A stretch of 64,000 bases of DNA from an uncultured Bacilli bacterium (GCA_934099115.1 CAKOPK010000001.1:95966-159965), one strand, 5' to 3'; positions 16,952 to 29,198 are shown, counted from the first letter of the stretch. The notes: a model not told the origin generated them from the letters alone. Translations and numbers: made by a program.

Positions 16952-18523
16952 CTAATTTATTTCTATTTTATCTTTATCAAATAGATTTAAAGCGATATCT
17001 TCCATAGAAGTGCTTTCTTTTGGTTCCTCTTGTTTTTCTACAGGTTCTTCTATATATTCATACTTATAATTGTTTTTTAAGTTTGTTATATAAATTTGTT
17101 TTTCTTTTTGCCATTCACTATCACTAATGGCAATAAAATTATAATTAGTATTTGAATAAATGTCGTAATATTTTTTTAATTTATCAAGATTGTTGTTAAT
17201 AAGTGCTACCGTTCCTTCTAAAGAGCTGGATATTATAGCAAGTTTATCACTTGCAACCACTAAGTTACTATCTATTAGAAGATTTAAAAGGGTTTTATCC
17301 TCTAGAGTTTCTAAGAAACTGTCCCATGTATCTCGAACTTTTTGGAGATATTCTTTTTTTGCATTTACAAAACAATTATTAACTCTGATTCTTTTTAATT
17401 CGTTTGTTTTATCTTGAAAAATTGTTGATTTTGGTTGGGAAATTATTTCCCGGGAAATAATTTTAGACTCTTTTGCAGTGTTTATCATTGAATTTTCTTC
17501 TTTTTGAAAATATTTTAAAAGAGTTATTTCTATTAGTAAATAGGGGTCTATATTAATATTAATGTAATTTGAAATGCTAGATAAACTAAAAGCCATTTCT
17601 TTTAAATCTTTATAAGGCAGTCCTTTATAATTTCTGCCCTTTACTTCTGCAATTGCTTCCGCTTCAATTTTTTCTAGCATTTTTTTAATCAATAATTTAT
17701 AATCAATTGCTAACTCTTTAAATTTATTTATTGTTGTGATAAATTTATCTATTTCGCCATTTACTATATATTCGAATAAATCATTAATTTGTTTTTTAGA
17801 TACTGACCCAAAGTGACTCATAACATCTTCAAGAGTTACTTTAGTAGTATTCCCAGATAATTGATCTAAAATACTCAGTGCATCACGCATTCCACCATCG
17901 CTGATGTAAGCTATTTCTTCTAGAGCATCTTTATCTATATCTATTTTTTCTTGTTCTACTACATAATTTAGCCTTTTTATAATATCTATAGTGCTTATTT
18001 TATGAAAATCAAAACGCTGACATCTTGATAAGATAGTTATAGGAACAGCTTCAATATTAGTTGTAGCAAGAATAAATACTACATGTTTTGGAGGTTCCTC
18101 TAAGGTTAATAACAAGGCATTAAAAGCACTTGTACTTAACATATGAACTTCGTCAATTATATATACCTTATATTTTGAGTAAGCTGGAGCAAGCTTAATA
18201 TTATTAATTATTTCACGAATTTCATCTACACCATTATTAGATGCTGCATCAATCTCAATAATATCTGCATTTTCTTTAAAATGAATACAACTTTCGCATT
18301 CATTACACGGCCCCTTTTCTGTTGGATGCATACAGTTTATTGCTTTTGCAAAAACTTTGGCAGTACTTGTTTTTCCTGTTCCTCTTGGACCCGAAAAGAT
18401 ATACGCATGAGATATATGGTCTTTTTGTATAGAATTTTTTAAAATGGATACCATGTAATCTTGGCCAATTATATTGGAAAAATTATCTGGTCTATATTTT
18501 CTATAAAGTACTTTGTAATCCAT
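16952..18523 (-). CDS. dnaX: DNA polymerase III tau subunit
   Basis: 523-aa clamp-loader ATPase. It has Walker A GPRGTGKTST, the zinc module CNECESC, Walker B YIIDEVHMLS, sensor-1 LATTN and the SRC motif LSRCQRF. The C-terminal third is the Firmicute tau-specific extension. No internal slippery site of the E. coli dnaX kind was seen, so a gamma form is not predicted from sequence. The region encoding residues near 355 contains a perfect Noc-type site. It starts the dnaX-ybaB-recR-bofA run. Confidence 0.95.
   Translation of the reverse strand: MDYKVLYRKYRPDNFSNIIGQDYMVSILKNSIQKDHISHAYIFSGPRGTGKTSTAKVFAKAINCMHPTEKGPCNECESCIHFKENADIIEIDAASNNGVDEIREIINNIKLAPAYSKYKVYIIDEVHMLSTSAFNALLLTLEEPPKHVVFILATTNIEAVPITILSRCQRFDFHKISTIDIIKRLNYVVEQEKIDIDKDALEEIAYISDGGMRDALSILDQLSGNTTKVTLEDVMSHFGSVSKKQINDLFEYIVNGEIDKFITTINKFKELAIDYKLLIKKMLEKIEAEAIAEVKGRNYKGLPYKDLKEMAFSLSSISNYININIDPYLLIEITLLKYFQKEENSMINTAKESKIISREIISQPKSTIFQDKTNELKRIRVNNCFVNAKKEYLQKVRDTWDSFLETLEDKTLLNLLIDSNLVVASDKLAIISSSLEGTVALINNNLDKLKKYYDIYSNTNYNFIAISDSEWQKEKQIYITNLKNNYKYEYIEEPVEKQEEPKESTSMEDIALNLFDKDKIEIN
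17445..17458. promoter_or_regulatory. Noc-binding-type site inside dnaX
   Basis: Perfect ATTTCCCGGGAAAT palindrome in the variable C-terminal coding part of dnaX, flanked by AATT and AATT to extend the symmetry (AATTATTTCCCGGGAAATAATT). Confidence 0.65.
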
Positions 18524-18555
18524 TTAAACCACCTACAATTATTATAGCATATATC

Positions 18556-18978
18556 TTACTTTTTGTCTCGTTGTTTCTTAAAAAACGAGCTTAATTCTTT
18601 AGTATATTTTTCCTCTATCGTACGTATGTTTGCTTTGATTATATTTGTTTTTTGGTATTCTTTTTTATAATTTTCTTTATCTATTAAATAGTAAACATTT
18701 TTAATTCGAGATTGTCGAATAGCTGCCTCACACATAGAACAAGGTTTTAAAGTTACATATAAATCACAATCTGATAAACGCCAATCTTTCAATTTTTTAG
18801 AAGCTTTTTTTATTACTAACATTTCTGCATGATCTCCAATATAGTGGCTTTTATTTCTTTTATTGTAAGAAGTAGCTATGATTTTATTATTTCTAACTAT
18901 AAGCGCACTAACTGGAACTTCATTTTGTTTACAGGCTTTATGGGCAAGTTTTAATAGTATTTCAAAATATTTTTGCAT
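18556..18978 (-). CDS. tadA: tRNA-specific adenosine deaminase
   Basis: 140-aa zinc deaminase that converts A34 of tRNA-Arg(ACG) to inosine. The zinc/proton-shuttle motif DHAEM and the zinc motif PCSMC (LKPCSMCEAAI) are present. ATG 18978 follows GGAGGAATT; the longer frame from 19002 would run into the SRP RNA. As in B. subtilis it lies between the SRP RNA gene and dnaX. A typical cytosine deaminase cannot be strictly excluded, but context favours TadA. Confidence 0.9.
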   Translation of the reverse strand: MQKYFEILLKLAHKACKQNEVPVSALIVRNNKIIATSYNKRNKSHYIGDHAEMLVIKKASKKLKDWRLSDCDLYVTLKPCSMCEAAIRQSRIKNVYYLIDKENYKKEYQKTNIIKANIRTIEEKYTKELSSFFKKQRDKK

Positions 18979-18989
18979 AATTCCTCCAT

Positions 18990-19067
18990 AAAAAAAGTGC
19001 ACACAAATAGGGATTGATGTGGCTGCTATCTTCCGATTCTGACCAGGTTACAATATATTTGTTGCAC
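18990..19067 (-). ncRNA. ffs: Signal recognition particle RNA (short, 4.5S type)
   Basis: On the minus strand, the ends GTGCA-ACAAATA and TATTTGTG-TGCAC pair to close a long hairpin whose tip carries GGTCAG, CGGAAG and AGCAGCC, the conserved SRP domain IV loops that bind Ffh. The 3' end runs into a T tract that would terminate it. At about 70-78 nt it lacks the Alu domain of the 270-nt B. subtilis scRNA. TTGCTA and TAAATT spaced 17 bp upstream make a good promoter. Position next to tadA-dnaX is conserved. Confidence 0.88.
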
Positions 19068-19126
19068 ATATATAATTTACCACATTTTTAAGTATTTAGC
19101 AAGTATAAAATGATATAGATTTACTA

Positions 19127-19142
19127 TGTTTCACGTGAAACA
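19127..19142. promoter_or_regulatory. parS site 1
   Basis: TGTTTCACGTGAAACA, the exact consensus palindrome for ParB/Spo0J loading, used for origin segregation and SMC recruitment. The flanks extend the symmetry (ACTA...TAGT). Confidence 0.92.
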
Positions 19143-19240
19143 TAGTATTTTTTATTTGATATATATAACTTTTGCAAGTTTATAATCAAATGTGTGATTA
19201 TTTTAGTTATAAATCCTTTTGTTTTTAAACTATAGCACAA

Positions 19241-19256
19241 TGTTTCACGTGAAACA
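19241..19256. promoter_or_regulatory. parS site 2
   Basis: Exact TGTTTCACGTGAAACA. It is followed by TTGTGGATAA, which holds a perfect reverse DnaA box starting two bases after the palindrome. Confidence 0.92.
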
Positions 19257-19361
19257 TTGTGGATAAGTGCAGATGGATTAATTATTTTTTTGTTTTTTAA
19301 CTTTATTTTTCGTTTAAATTAGCTTAGTGTTTCTTTTTATTAATTTTTAATATAATTTTTC

Positions 19362-19603
19362 TAACAATGTTTCACGTGAAACATTGTTAGTAATTTTAAA
19401 TTTTATATTTATAAAAGTTTTATTTATAAAAAAAAACATTATAACTACAGTATTTAGCATAAATTTTGTTTATCGATTATGTTTTTTTAATTTAATTTAT
19501 AAAATTGCGTTAATTCAATGTGCAAAATAGCTTTTATTAGCTTTAAACAAGATTTTAATATTGTTTCAGTTAAATAAATTTATGATTTTCATTTATATTT
19601 ATA
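19362..19603. repeat. Tandem parS-bearing repeat, unit A
   Basis: 242 bp unit beginning TAACAATG + parS and continuing through blocks such as CAGTATTTAGCATA, TTTGTTTATCGATTAT and TTTCAGTTAAATAAATTTATG. The same blocks recur in the same order in unit B. Non-coding. Confidence 0.85.
19368..19383. promoter_or_regulatory. parS site 3
   Basis: Exact TGTTTCACGTGAAACA at the head of tandem unit A. Confidence 0.92.
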
Positions 19604-19834
19604 TAACAATGTTTCACGTGAAACATTGTTAGTAATCTTAAATTCTATTTTAATAAAAACTTTAGTTATTCAAAAAACAATATAACTGCAGTATTTAGCA
19701 TATTTTTTGTTTATCGATTATACTTTTTAATTTAATTTATTAATTCAATGTACTAAAACAGTTTTTATTAGTTTTTAACAAGATTTTAATATTCTTTCAG
19801 TTAAATAAATTTATGATTTTCATTTATGTTTATA
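19604..19834. repeat. Tandem parS-bearing repeat, unit B
   Basis: 231 bp diverged copy of unit A with several small indels (about 10-15 percent differences by eye). The start of a third unit (TAGCAATG + parS) follows at 19835, then the similarity stops. Confidence 0.85.
19610..19625. promoter_or_regulatory. parS site 4
   Basis: Exact TGTTTCACGTGAAACA at the head of tandem unit B. Confidence 0.92.
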
Positions 19835-19840
19835 TAGCAA

Positions 19841-19856
19841 TGTTTCACGTGAAACA
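19841..19856. promoter_or_regulatory. parS site 5
   Basis: Exact TGTTTCACGTGAAACA, followed two bases later by a reverse TTATTCACA DnaA box. Confidence 0.92.
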
Positions 19857-19942
19857 TTGTGAATAACTTTTAATTAATTACAATTTTTTTTATTACTTCA
19901 TTTAATTTATTTGTAATTTTAAAGTTTAGTAGGGGAATTATA

Positions 19943-19958
19943 TGTTTCACGTGAAACA
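19943..19958. promoter_or_regulatory. parS site 6
   Basis: Exact TGTTTCACGTGAAACA with symmetric flanks (ATA...TAT), 85 bp from the gyrA stop codon. Confidence 0.92.
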
Positions 19959-20029
19959 TATATTAATTTTCTTGCTATTTTTGAGTTATCCACATTCTTT
20001 TTTATAATTAAAATAAATAAAATTTAGTA

Positions 20030-20054
20030 AAAAAAAGAATGCTTATTCAGCATT
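20030..20054 (-). terminator. Terminator of gyrA
   Basis: On the minus strand AATGCT-GAATA-AGCATT followed by CTTTTTTTT; the stem overlaps the last gyrA codons. Confidence 0.7.
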
Positions 20055-22481
20055 ACTTTCTTCTTCTGGTTCATCTTCTTGTTTTTCAACTAAGCTTATA
20101 GTTGAAACATATTGATTATCCTTTAAATGAATTAATCTTACGCCTTGAGTTACTCTACCTAAAGTATTAATTTGTTCTAGAGACATTCTCATTGTGATAC
20201 CAGTATTTGTCATTATAACTAGTTCCTTATCTTCGTCTACTACTTTAACACTTGCAATATTACCATTTTTGTCTGTTATATTCAAGGCTTTAACACCTTT
20301 GCTACCGCGGCTTGTCTCTCTAAATTCACTTACTAAAGTCTTTTTACCATATCCTTTTTCAGTTACTAACAATATTTTGTCATCTTCTGTTACTACTTCA
20401 GCACAAACACATTTACCGCCATCTAAATTGATACCTTTAACACCACTGGCTGTACGTCCCATTGCTCGGATATTGCTTTCTTTAAACTTAACCATACGTC
20501 CTAAATCGCTACCTAACAACACTTCATTTTCACCGGTAGTTTTTTTAACACTTATTAATTCATCATTTGGTTTTAAGCTTATAGCAATCTTCCCAGACGT
20601 ACGTATGTTTGCAAATTCGCTAATTTGGGTTTTCTTTACTAAGCCTGATTTTGTAACGAATAATAAATATTTAGCTTCTTCTTTTGGATTTACACATATC
20701 ATTGAGCTTACCCATTCATCTTTTTCAATTGGAAGAAGATTAATTATTGGTAATCCTTTTGATTGACGATTAAATTCTGGAATTTCGTATCCTTTTAAGC
20801 GATATACTTTTCCTTTATTTGTAAAGAAGAATAAGTAATCGTGGCTAGAAAGATTGATAATTTGATTTACAAAGTCTTCTTCATTTGTAGTCATTCCTTT
20901 TATGCCCATTCCACCACGTTTTTGAGCTTTAAAAGTATCACTACTAGTTCTTTTAATATATCCCTTGTTAGTTAAAGCAATTAAGATATTCTCTTCTGGA
21001 ATTAAAGATTCATCTTCAATATACTCTATTGCTGTCATATCAATATCTGTACGACGTTTATCGCCATATTTTTCTTTAATTTCTAGTAATTCTTCTTTAA
21101 TAATATTTAATATTTTTTCTTCAGAAGCAAGAATTGACCTTAATTCTTCTATAAGTGCTAATAATTCGTTCAATTCAGCCTCAATTTTGTCTCTTTCTAA
21201 TCCGGTTAATCTTCTTAGCTTCATTTCGAGAATTGCTTCTGATTGAGCCTCAGAAAGGCCAAATTGAGTCATTAAACCATTTTTTGCTTCTTCATCTGAT
21301 TTTGAACCACGAATTAATTTAATTACTGCATCAATATGGTCTAATGCTATTTTTAACCCTTCTAAAATGTGTACTCTTTTTTCAGCTTTTTCTAAATCAA
21401 ATTTAGTTCTTCTTACGATTATTTCTTTTTGGTAATCAATATATTTAGAAATAATATCTTTTAAGCCTAAAGTTTTTGGTACACCATTATCTAACATTAA
21501 GAAGATAATTCCATATGTAGTTTGAAAAGCAGTATGCTTATATAATTTATTTAAAATTACTTGAGCATTTGCATCCTTTTTAAGCGTTATAGTAATTTTT
21601 ACGCCTTCTTTTAAGTCTACATGATAGTCTGTAATACCTTCTAAAACTTTATTATGAACTAAATCTGCTACTTTATTTTTTAATTCTAAAGTATTTATTC
21701 CATAAGGAACTTCATCAATAATGATATATTCACGACCGTTTTTTTCTTCTATACGAGCTCTAGAACGAATAGTAATACTTCCACGTCCTGTTTCGTAAGC
21801 CTTCTTTATTCCACTATTTCCAAGAATAACAGCTCCTGTAGGGAAATCTGGACCTTTAATATACTGCATTAATCCTGTAGTATCTATATCTGGATTGTCG
21901 ATATAGGCTACGCATCCATCAATTACTTCTCCTAAATTGTGAGGAGGAATATTAGTTGCCATACCAACGGCAATACCTGTTGTTCCATTTACTAAGATAT
22001 TAGGGAATCTTGATGGTAAAACGGTTGGTTCACTCTCAGATTCATCAAAGTTTGGTGTAAAATCTACTGTGTTTTTACGAATATCTCTTAATAATTCTAA
22101 AGAAATCTTAGATAAACGAGATTCAGTATAACGCATGGCAGCGGCGCCATATCCTTCAATATTACCAAAGTTTCCATGACCATCCACTAGCATATAACGA
22201 TAGCTAAAATCTTGAGCCATACGAACCATAGCTTCATAAATACTAGAATCTCCATGTGGGTGATATTTTCCCATTACGTCTCCGACGATACGAGCACTTT
22301 TTTTATGAGGCTTATCGGGAGTATATCCAGACTCAAACATTGAATATAATATACGACGATGAACTGGTTTTAAACCATCTCGTAAATCTGGTAGGGCACG
22401 TGCTACAATAACACTCATGGAATATTCTAAGAATGAATCTTGTATTTCTTTTACTATGTTATTTTTTTCTAATCTATCCAT
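20043..22481 (-). CDS. gyrA: DNA gyrase subunit A
   Basis: 812-aa type II topoisomerase subunit that cleaves and rejoins DNA. It has the N-terminal [21 protein letters not shown] start ([16 protein letters not shown]), the quinolone region around [17 protein letters not shown], the catalytic Tyr in [10 protein letters not shown], and a C-terminal beta-pinwheel. The GyrA box QKRGGMG identifies it as gyrase rather than topoisomerase IV. The C terminus is acidic. It lies 10 bp downstream of gyrB in the same operon. Confidence 0.97.
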   Translation of the reverse strand: MDRLEKNNIVKEIQDSFLEYSMSVIVARALPDLRDGLKPVHRRILYSMFESGYTPDKPHKKSARIVGDVMGKYHPHGDSSIYEAMVRMAQDFSYRYMLVDGHGNFGNIEGYGAAAMRYTESRLSKISLELLRDIRKNTVDFTPNFDESESEPTVLPSRFPNILVNGTTGIAVGMATNIPPHNLGEVIDGCVAYIDNPDIDTTGLMQYIKGPDFPTGAVILGNSGIKKAYETGRGSITIRSRARIEEKNGREYIIIDEVPYGINTLELKNKVADLVHNKVLEGITDYHVDLKEGVKITITLKKDANAQVILNKLYKHTAFQTTYGIIFLMLDNGVPKTLGLKDIISKYIDYQKEIIVRRTKFDLEKAEKRVHILEGLKIALDHIDAVIKLIRGSKSDEEAKNGLMTQFGLSEAQSEAILEMKLRRLTGLERDKIEAELNELLALIEELRSILASEEKILNIIKEELLEIKEKYGDKRRTDIDMTAIEYIEDESLIPEENILIALTNKGYIKRTSSDTFKAQKRGGMGIKGMTTNEEDFVNQIINLSSHDYLFFFTNKGKVYRLKGYEIPEFNRQSKGLPIINLLPIEKDEWVSSMICVNPKEEAKYLLFVTKSGLVKKTQISEFANIRTSGKIAISLKPNDELISVKKTTGENEVLLGSDLGRMVKFKESNIRAMGRTASGVKGINLDGGKCVCAEVVTEDDKILLVTEKGYGKKTLVSEFRETSRGSKGVKALNITDKNGNIASVKVVDEDKELVIMTNTGITMRMSLEQINTLGRVTQGVRLIHLKDNQYVSTISLVEKQEDEPEEESNAE

Positions 22482-22491
22482 TATTTACCTC

Positions 22492-25495
<3,004 letters not shown>

Positions 25496-25570
25496 TTTTG
25501 ACCCCCTAATTTGTTTTTAGTAATCATAATAGGTATTCTTGTACTCCTATACCTAAATATATTATATCAT

Positions 25571-25593
25571 AAAAAAAGACCTTTTTAAAGGTG
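25571..25593 (-). terminator. Terminator of comK homologue
   Basis: On the minus strand ACCTTT-AAA-AAGGT followed by CTTTTTTT. The stem overlaps the last codons of the gene. Confidence 0.7.
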
Positions 25594-26037
25594 TTTTTGT
25601 TTGTTATAGCCTTTTAAAGCATATTCTAATCTGGTAGCTCGTGCTATTTGTTTATCAAAAATATTATAACTAATTTCTAAGACTACTTTTTTGCTATTTT
25701 TTAGTTCTACAATGGTCTTTTTTTGATTATTTTCATAATAGGTTACTATAGTATGAAAATTTAACCATGCACATTTCTTATTACGAATAGAATGCGTTGG
25801 GATTAAAATGATATTTTTATAACCATTTATAAGTATTGGAGGTTTGTATGATGTTCCTATTAAATAAGCACTTCCTTTTTGACGGCCTAAAAAAGAGGAA
25901 CCATTCATGTAGCAATTTCTATCAACGATGCTTGGTGTTGCTTCATTAACAATAAAAGATTTGTATTCTTCAATAATTTTAGTACCTTTACTATTTGGAA
26001 GTAATGCAAACGTTTCTTCTCCAATTAAATACGGCAT
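25585..26037 (-). CDS. comK: ComK family competence transcription factor
   Basis: 150-aa protein whose central block (YLIGTSYKPPILI followed by IILIPTHSIRNKKCAWLNFHTI) matches the ComK family, the minor-groove-binding master activator of DNA-uptake genes in Bacilli. ATG 26037 (MPYLIGEETFALLP) follows AGGGGGC; the longer frame to 26088 is not conserved. The gene occupies the slot between dnaN and recF where yaaA normally lies. A consensus Spo0A box overlaps its predicted -35. Competence itself cannot be judged, since no com operon lies in this window. Confidence 0.82.
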   Translation of the reverse strand: MPYLIGEETFALLPNSKGTKIIEEYKSFIVNEATPSIVDRNCYMNGSSFLGRQKGSAYLIGTSYKPPILINGYKNIILIPTHSIRNKKCAWLNFHTIVTYYENNQKKTIVELKNSKKVVLEISYNIFDKQIARATRLEYALKGYNKQKHL

Positions 26038-26092
26038 TTTTTTGCCCCCTTCCTGTAAAATGATTTTAATATAGCATAAAGAGGGCATATTG

Positions 26093-26101
26093 TTTGTCGA
26101 A
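26093..26101. promoter_or_regulatory. Spo0A box in the comK promoter
   Basis: TTTGTCGAA, a perfect 0A box, lies 56-64 bp upstream of the comK ATG. The minus-strand promoter here is CAAACA, 17 bp, TATATT, so the box overlaps the -35 region. Spo0A binds the comK promoter directly in B. subtilis. Confidence 0.55.
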
Positions 26102-26120
26102 TTGTGGAATAAATTTCATT

Positions 26121-27239
26121 TTAGTATGTTTTTATTGGTAATATTAGTTGAATTAAAGATTCATCTGTTAATGCTTTAATAATTAATGGTTTTACATCAC
26201 TATTAAGTAATAATAAGATTTCTTCTTCTTCCATTGTTTTTAAAGCTTCTAACATATATTTAGATGAGAAAGATATTTCTACTTTTTCCATATTGTTTGT
26301 TTCTACTTTTAATTGTTCTTCTACTTTTCCTATTTCTGATGCATAAGAATTAATAATCATTTTAGTATTATCTAATGACATTTTAACAATATTTTTATCT
26401 TTTCCTTGAGTAAGTAATGCTGCACGGTCAATAGCATCATTAAATTCTCTTTTATTAACTTTAACTATATAAGCAAATTCACTTGGAATTAAGTTCGCAG
26501 TGTTTGGGTAGTTTCCACTTAATAGATTTGTTTGGAAATTGATGTTTTTATATTTAAATAGAGCTTTATTATTGAAAATATGAATTTCGATTTCACTATC
26601 ATCAGTTATAATACGTTCTAACTCCATAATGTTTTTGCCAGGAATAACAATTTCAAAATCTTTTTCAACACTGTTTGATAATTTAATATTTTTCTTAGCT
26701 AAACGATAAGAGTCTGTTGCTGTTGTTTCTAGGACGTCTTTCGTAAATTTAAAGTTAACACCTGTTAATATAGGTCTTAATTCTTGATTTGAAATAGCAA
26801 ATACTGTTTGATTAATGATTGTTTTAAAAATATCACCTTTGATAACAATTGGGTCTTTATTTTCTTCTAATTTAACGTCTGGATAATCGTTAATATTTAA
26901 ACAATTTAGATTATATTGATTATTTTCAGTATAGATTTTAATTTTTAGGCCGTCGATAACTTCAAAGTTAATAACATCACTTGGCATTTTTCTTACTATA
27001 TCTAATATATATTTACTTTGAATGATAATTCCACCTAGAGTACTTATTTGTTTTATTTCTTTAGCATCTATTAAGGTTTTAATTGTTAGTTCAGAATCAC
27101 TAGCAGTTAAGTATAAGCCTTCATTTTTTAATTCAAATTTAATACCATTTAATACTGGTATAACGTTTTTTGTAGAGATTGCTCTAATAACATTATTTAA
27201 TCCTTCTAATATAATATTTTTTTCAATTGTAAATTTCAT
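26121..27239 (-). CDS. dnaN: DNA polymerase III beta sliding clamp
   Basis: 372-aa clamp with three homologous domains that encircles DNA and tethers polymerase. Typical blocks include NVIPVLNGIKFEL, the central RPILTGVNFKF with TDSYRLA, and the C-terminal LLLNSDVKPLIIKALTDESLIQLILPIKTY. Length and the dnaA-dnaN order are standard. It is separated from dnaA by a 144 bp segment with DnaA boxes. Confidence 0.96.
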   Translation of the reverse strand: MKFTIEKNIILEGLNNVIRAISTKNVIPVLNGIKFELKNEGLYLTASDSELTIKTLIDAKEIKQISTLGGIIIQSKYILDIVRKMPSDVINFEVIDGLKIKIYTENNQYNLNCLNINDYPDVKLEENKDPIVIKGDIFKTIINQTVFAISNQELRPILTGVNFKFTKDVLETTATDSYRLAKKNIKLSNSVEKDFEIVIPGKNIMELERIITDDSEIEIHIFNNKALFKYKNINFQTNLLSGNYPNTANLIPSEFAYIVKVNKREFNDAIDRAALLTQGKDKNIVKMSLDNTKMIINSYASEIGKVEEQLKVETNNMEKVEISFSSKYMLEALKTMEEEEILLLLNSDVKPLIIKALTDESLIQLILPIKTY

Positions 27240-27388
27240 TTTCTTTCCTTCTTTCTATTTTTAATAGTTATTATAATACTGTTGATAATGTTTATAACTT
27301 TGTTTTATCCCTTATTTAGGGAGAATTTTTTGTTTTTAGTTGTTTATAAGTGTTTGTTTATTCACAATTTTTTATTATTTTATCTACA
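27240..27388. other. dnaA-dnaN intergenic DnaA-box cluster (second oriC part)
   Basis: Contains TGTTGATAA (27280-27288, reverse TTATCAACA), TTATTCACA (27358-27366) and TTATCTACA (27380-27388, overlapping the dnaA stop). In B. subtilis the corresponding segment is incC, the second half of a bipartite origin. Confidence 0.6.
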
Positions 27389-28730
27389 ATTTTGATTTTA
27401 TTTCTTTGATATTCCTTTCTAATTCTTTATTCGTTAGCAGTTCTTTTTCAATTTTATCACACGCAAATATGACTGTTGAATGGTCTCGGCCTCCAAATTC
27501 TAGGCCTATTCTTGGGAATGTTTCATCTGTTTCGATTCTACAGAGATACATTGCTAATTGACGTGGATGAGCTACTTTATTGCTTCTTTTTTTGCCTTTT
27601 AAGTCTTCAATTGTAATTTTATAATGGTCGGCAACTGCCTTTTGAATCTTTGTAATATTATTATTTGAATATATGTTTTTATTAACGAAATCTTTTAGGG
27701 CTTCGCAAGTAAATTCTAGGTCTATTGTTTTAGGTACTATCATTGCGGTGTATGCCATAAGACGGTTGATTGCACCTTCTAGGAATCTTACGTCATTTTG
27801 ACAAGCATTTGCAATATATTCAATGCTTTCTTCTTTCATTAGTCCTGCGATACTCGAATTTTCGATTTTTTTCCTTATAATTCGACATCTTAAATCGAAA
27901 TCAGGAGGATAAATATCGACTGGTAGACCCCACATAAATCTTGAACGTAAACGTTCTTCTAAGATTTTTAAGTCATCTGGAGAACGGTCGGAACTTATAA
28001 TTATCTGTTTATTAGATTGGTGCAGATAATTAAATGTGTTAAAGAATTCTTGTTGGGTTTTTTCAGCACCTACTAAATATTGGATATCATCTATTATTAA
28101 GACGTCTACATTACGGTATTTATTTTTAAATTCTGTAGCATATTCCAGGGTGTTTTTGCCATTATCAGGATTTGCTATATTGGTATATTCTGTCATAAAC
28201 TCATCGCAAGTACAGTATAAGACTTTCCGGTTAGAATTTTCTGTTATAAAGTTACCAATAGCGTGCATTAAATGGGTTTTTCCTAATCCGCTTTTACCAT
28301 ATATAAATAAGGGATTATGAATTCTTCCAGGAGCTTCTGCTACTGCCATAGCAGCTACTTTAGCTAAACGGTTGGTGTCTCCAACTACGAATGTATCGAA
28401 GTTTAGGTTGGGATTTAGGTTTGTTTTAAAGTTATTGTTGATAACATCTTCTTTATCCACAACTGGTTTGGGAAGTGTATCCAATTCACTTTCTAAAACA
28501 AAGTTTATATCATAATTTATATTTGTAATCTGATAAAGTGTTTTTTCAATTAAAGAGTAGTAGTTATCGCCTAACATTTTTTTATGTATTTCCATGGGAA
28601 CTTCAAAAGTTATTTTATTCTCTGTTAGAGAGATTATTTTTAAATCATTGAACCATGCATGGAATGATGCTGGATTTATTTCTTTATATATATTGTCTAA
28701 AAAACTTTTCAGTAATTCTTGATTACTCAA
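27384..28730 (-). CDS. dnaA: Chromosomal replication initiator DnaA
   Basis: 448-aa AAA+ initiator. Domain I spans about residues 1-85, a short linker follows, then Walker A GKSGLGKTHLMHAI, Walker B VLIIDDIQYL, and the C-terminal DNA-binding signature GGRDHSTVIFACDKI. Translation begins at TTG (28730) after GAGG. A perfect DnaA box (TTATCCACA) lies inside the gene at 28453-28461. The gene faces left, away from the oriC intergenic region. Confidence 0.97.
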   Translation of the reverse strand: MSNQELLKSFLDNIYKEINPASFHAWFNDLKIISLTENKITFEVPMEIHKKMLGDNYYSLIEKTLYQITNINYDINFVLESELDTLPKPVVDKEDVINNNFKTNLNPNLNFDTFVVGDTNRLAKVAAMAVAEAPGRIHNPLFIYGKSGLGKTHLMHAIGNFITENSNRKVLYCTCDEFMTEYTNIANPDNGKNTLEYATEFKNKYRNVDVLIIDDIQYLVGAEKTQQEFFNTFNYLHQSNKQIIISSDRSPDDLKILEERLRSRFMWGLPVDIYPPDFDLRCRIIRKKIENSSIAGLMKEESIEYIANACQNDVRFLEGAINRLMAYTAMIVPKTIDLEFTCEALKDFVNKNIYSNNNITKIQKAVADHYKITIEDLKGKKRSNKVAHPRQLAMYLCRIETDETFPRIGLEFGGRDHSTVIFACDKIEKELLTNKELERNIKEIKSKL

Positions 28731-29198
28731 ATAACCTCACCCCACAGTCTAGTAACTTGTAACTACTTAATTGTATCGCATTTTTATTTTAATTTAAAGT
28801 ATAAAATTTAAAATGTTAATTATTCACAACTTATCAACAGAAGTTATCCCATATAATATCTTAAAAGAATGAATTTATCAACACTATTCACAAATTTTTA
28901 TTAAAAAAATTTTTTATTAACTTCTGAGTATTTTTAGCTAAATTGTTGATAGTGTGGATAACTTTTAAAAAACAGCTTGTTTGCTTAGGTTTTATCTGTG
29001 TTTTATTAATTTATATATTTTGTTAGTAAGTAGATATTTATTAACAATTATTGGGAAATATCCTGTTTATAATTTATTTAACTATTTTTTCTTTTAAAGT
29101 TGGATTGTGAATAATTTGAGGATAACTTTTAAATTTTTTTGTTTAGTCTTAAAAAAAGTAAAATTTCTAGTAGTTTTTGTGTTTGTTGCTTAAAAAAC
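28731..29198. other. oriC, upstream DnaA-box cluster
   Basis: AT-rich intergenic region between dnaA and rpmH. DnaA boxes: TTATTCACA 28820-28828, TTATCAACA 28831-28839, TTATCAACA 28875-28883, CTATTCACA 28884-28892, then on the other strand CTATCAACA 28944-28952 directly abutting a perfect TTATCCACA 28953-28961, and TTATTCACA 29106-29114. An almost pure A/T stretch at 28893-28922 lies between the two box groups and could be the unwinding element. Conserved dnaA-rpmH divergence and box density make this the chromosomal origin. Confidence 0.88.

Larger units (their letters stand above)
19068..20029. other. Gene-free parS/DnaA-box region
   Basis: About 960 bp without any credible gene. It contains six identical 16 bp parS palindromes, two ~240 bp tandem repeat units, and three DnaA boxes: TGTGGATAA at 19258-19266 (perfect, reverse), TGTGAATAA at 19858-19866 (reverse), TTATCCACA at 19986-19994 (perfect). 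The first two follow directly on parS copies 2 and 5. The rest is very AT-rich. This is a centromere-like segment about 9 kb from oriC. Confidence 0.85.

Noticed and set aside
16952..18523. Programmed frameshift in dnaX producing a gamma subunit.
   Set aside because: No A-AAA-AAG slippery site with downstream hairpin was seen at the expected position.
18711..18719. Spo0A-box-like TTGTCGAA inside tadA, and a perfect one inside holB near 15434.
   Set aside because: Within coding sequence and away from promoters; they show that single boxes occur by chance, so only promoter-located boxes were kept.
19362..19834. CRISPR array with parS-like repeats.
   Set aside because: The conserved 16-mer is the exact parS consensus and the intervening ~220 bp sequences are copies of each other, not unique spacers.
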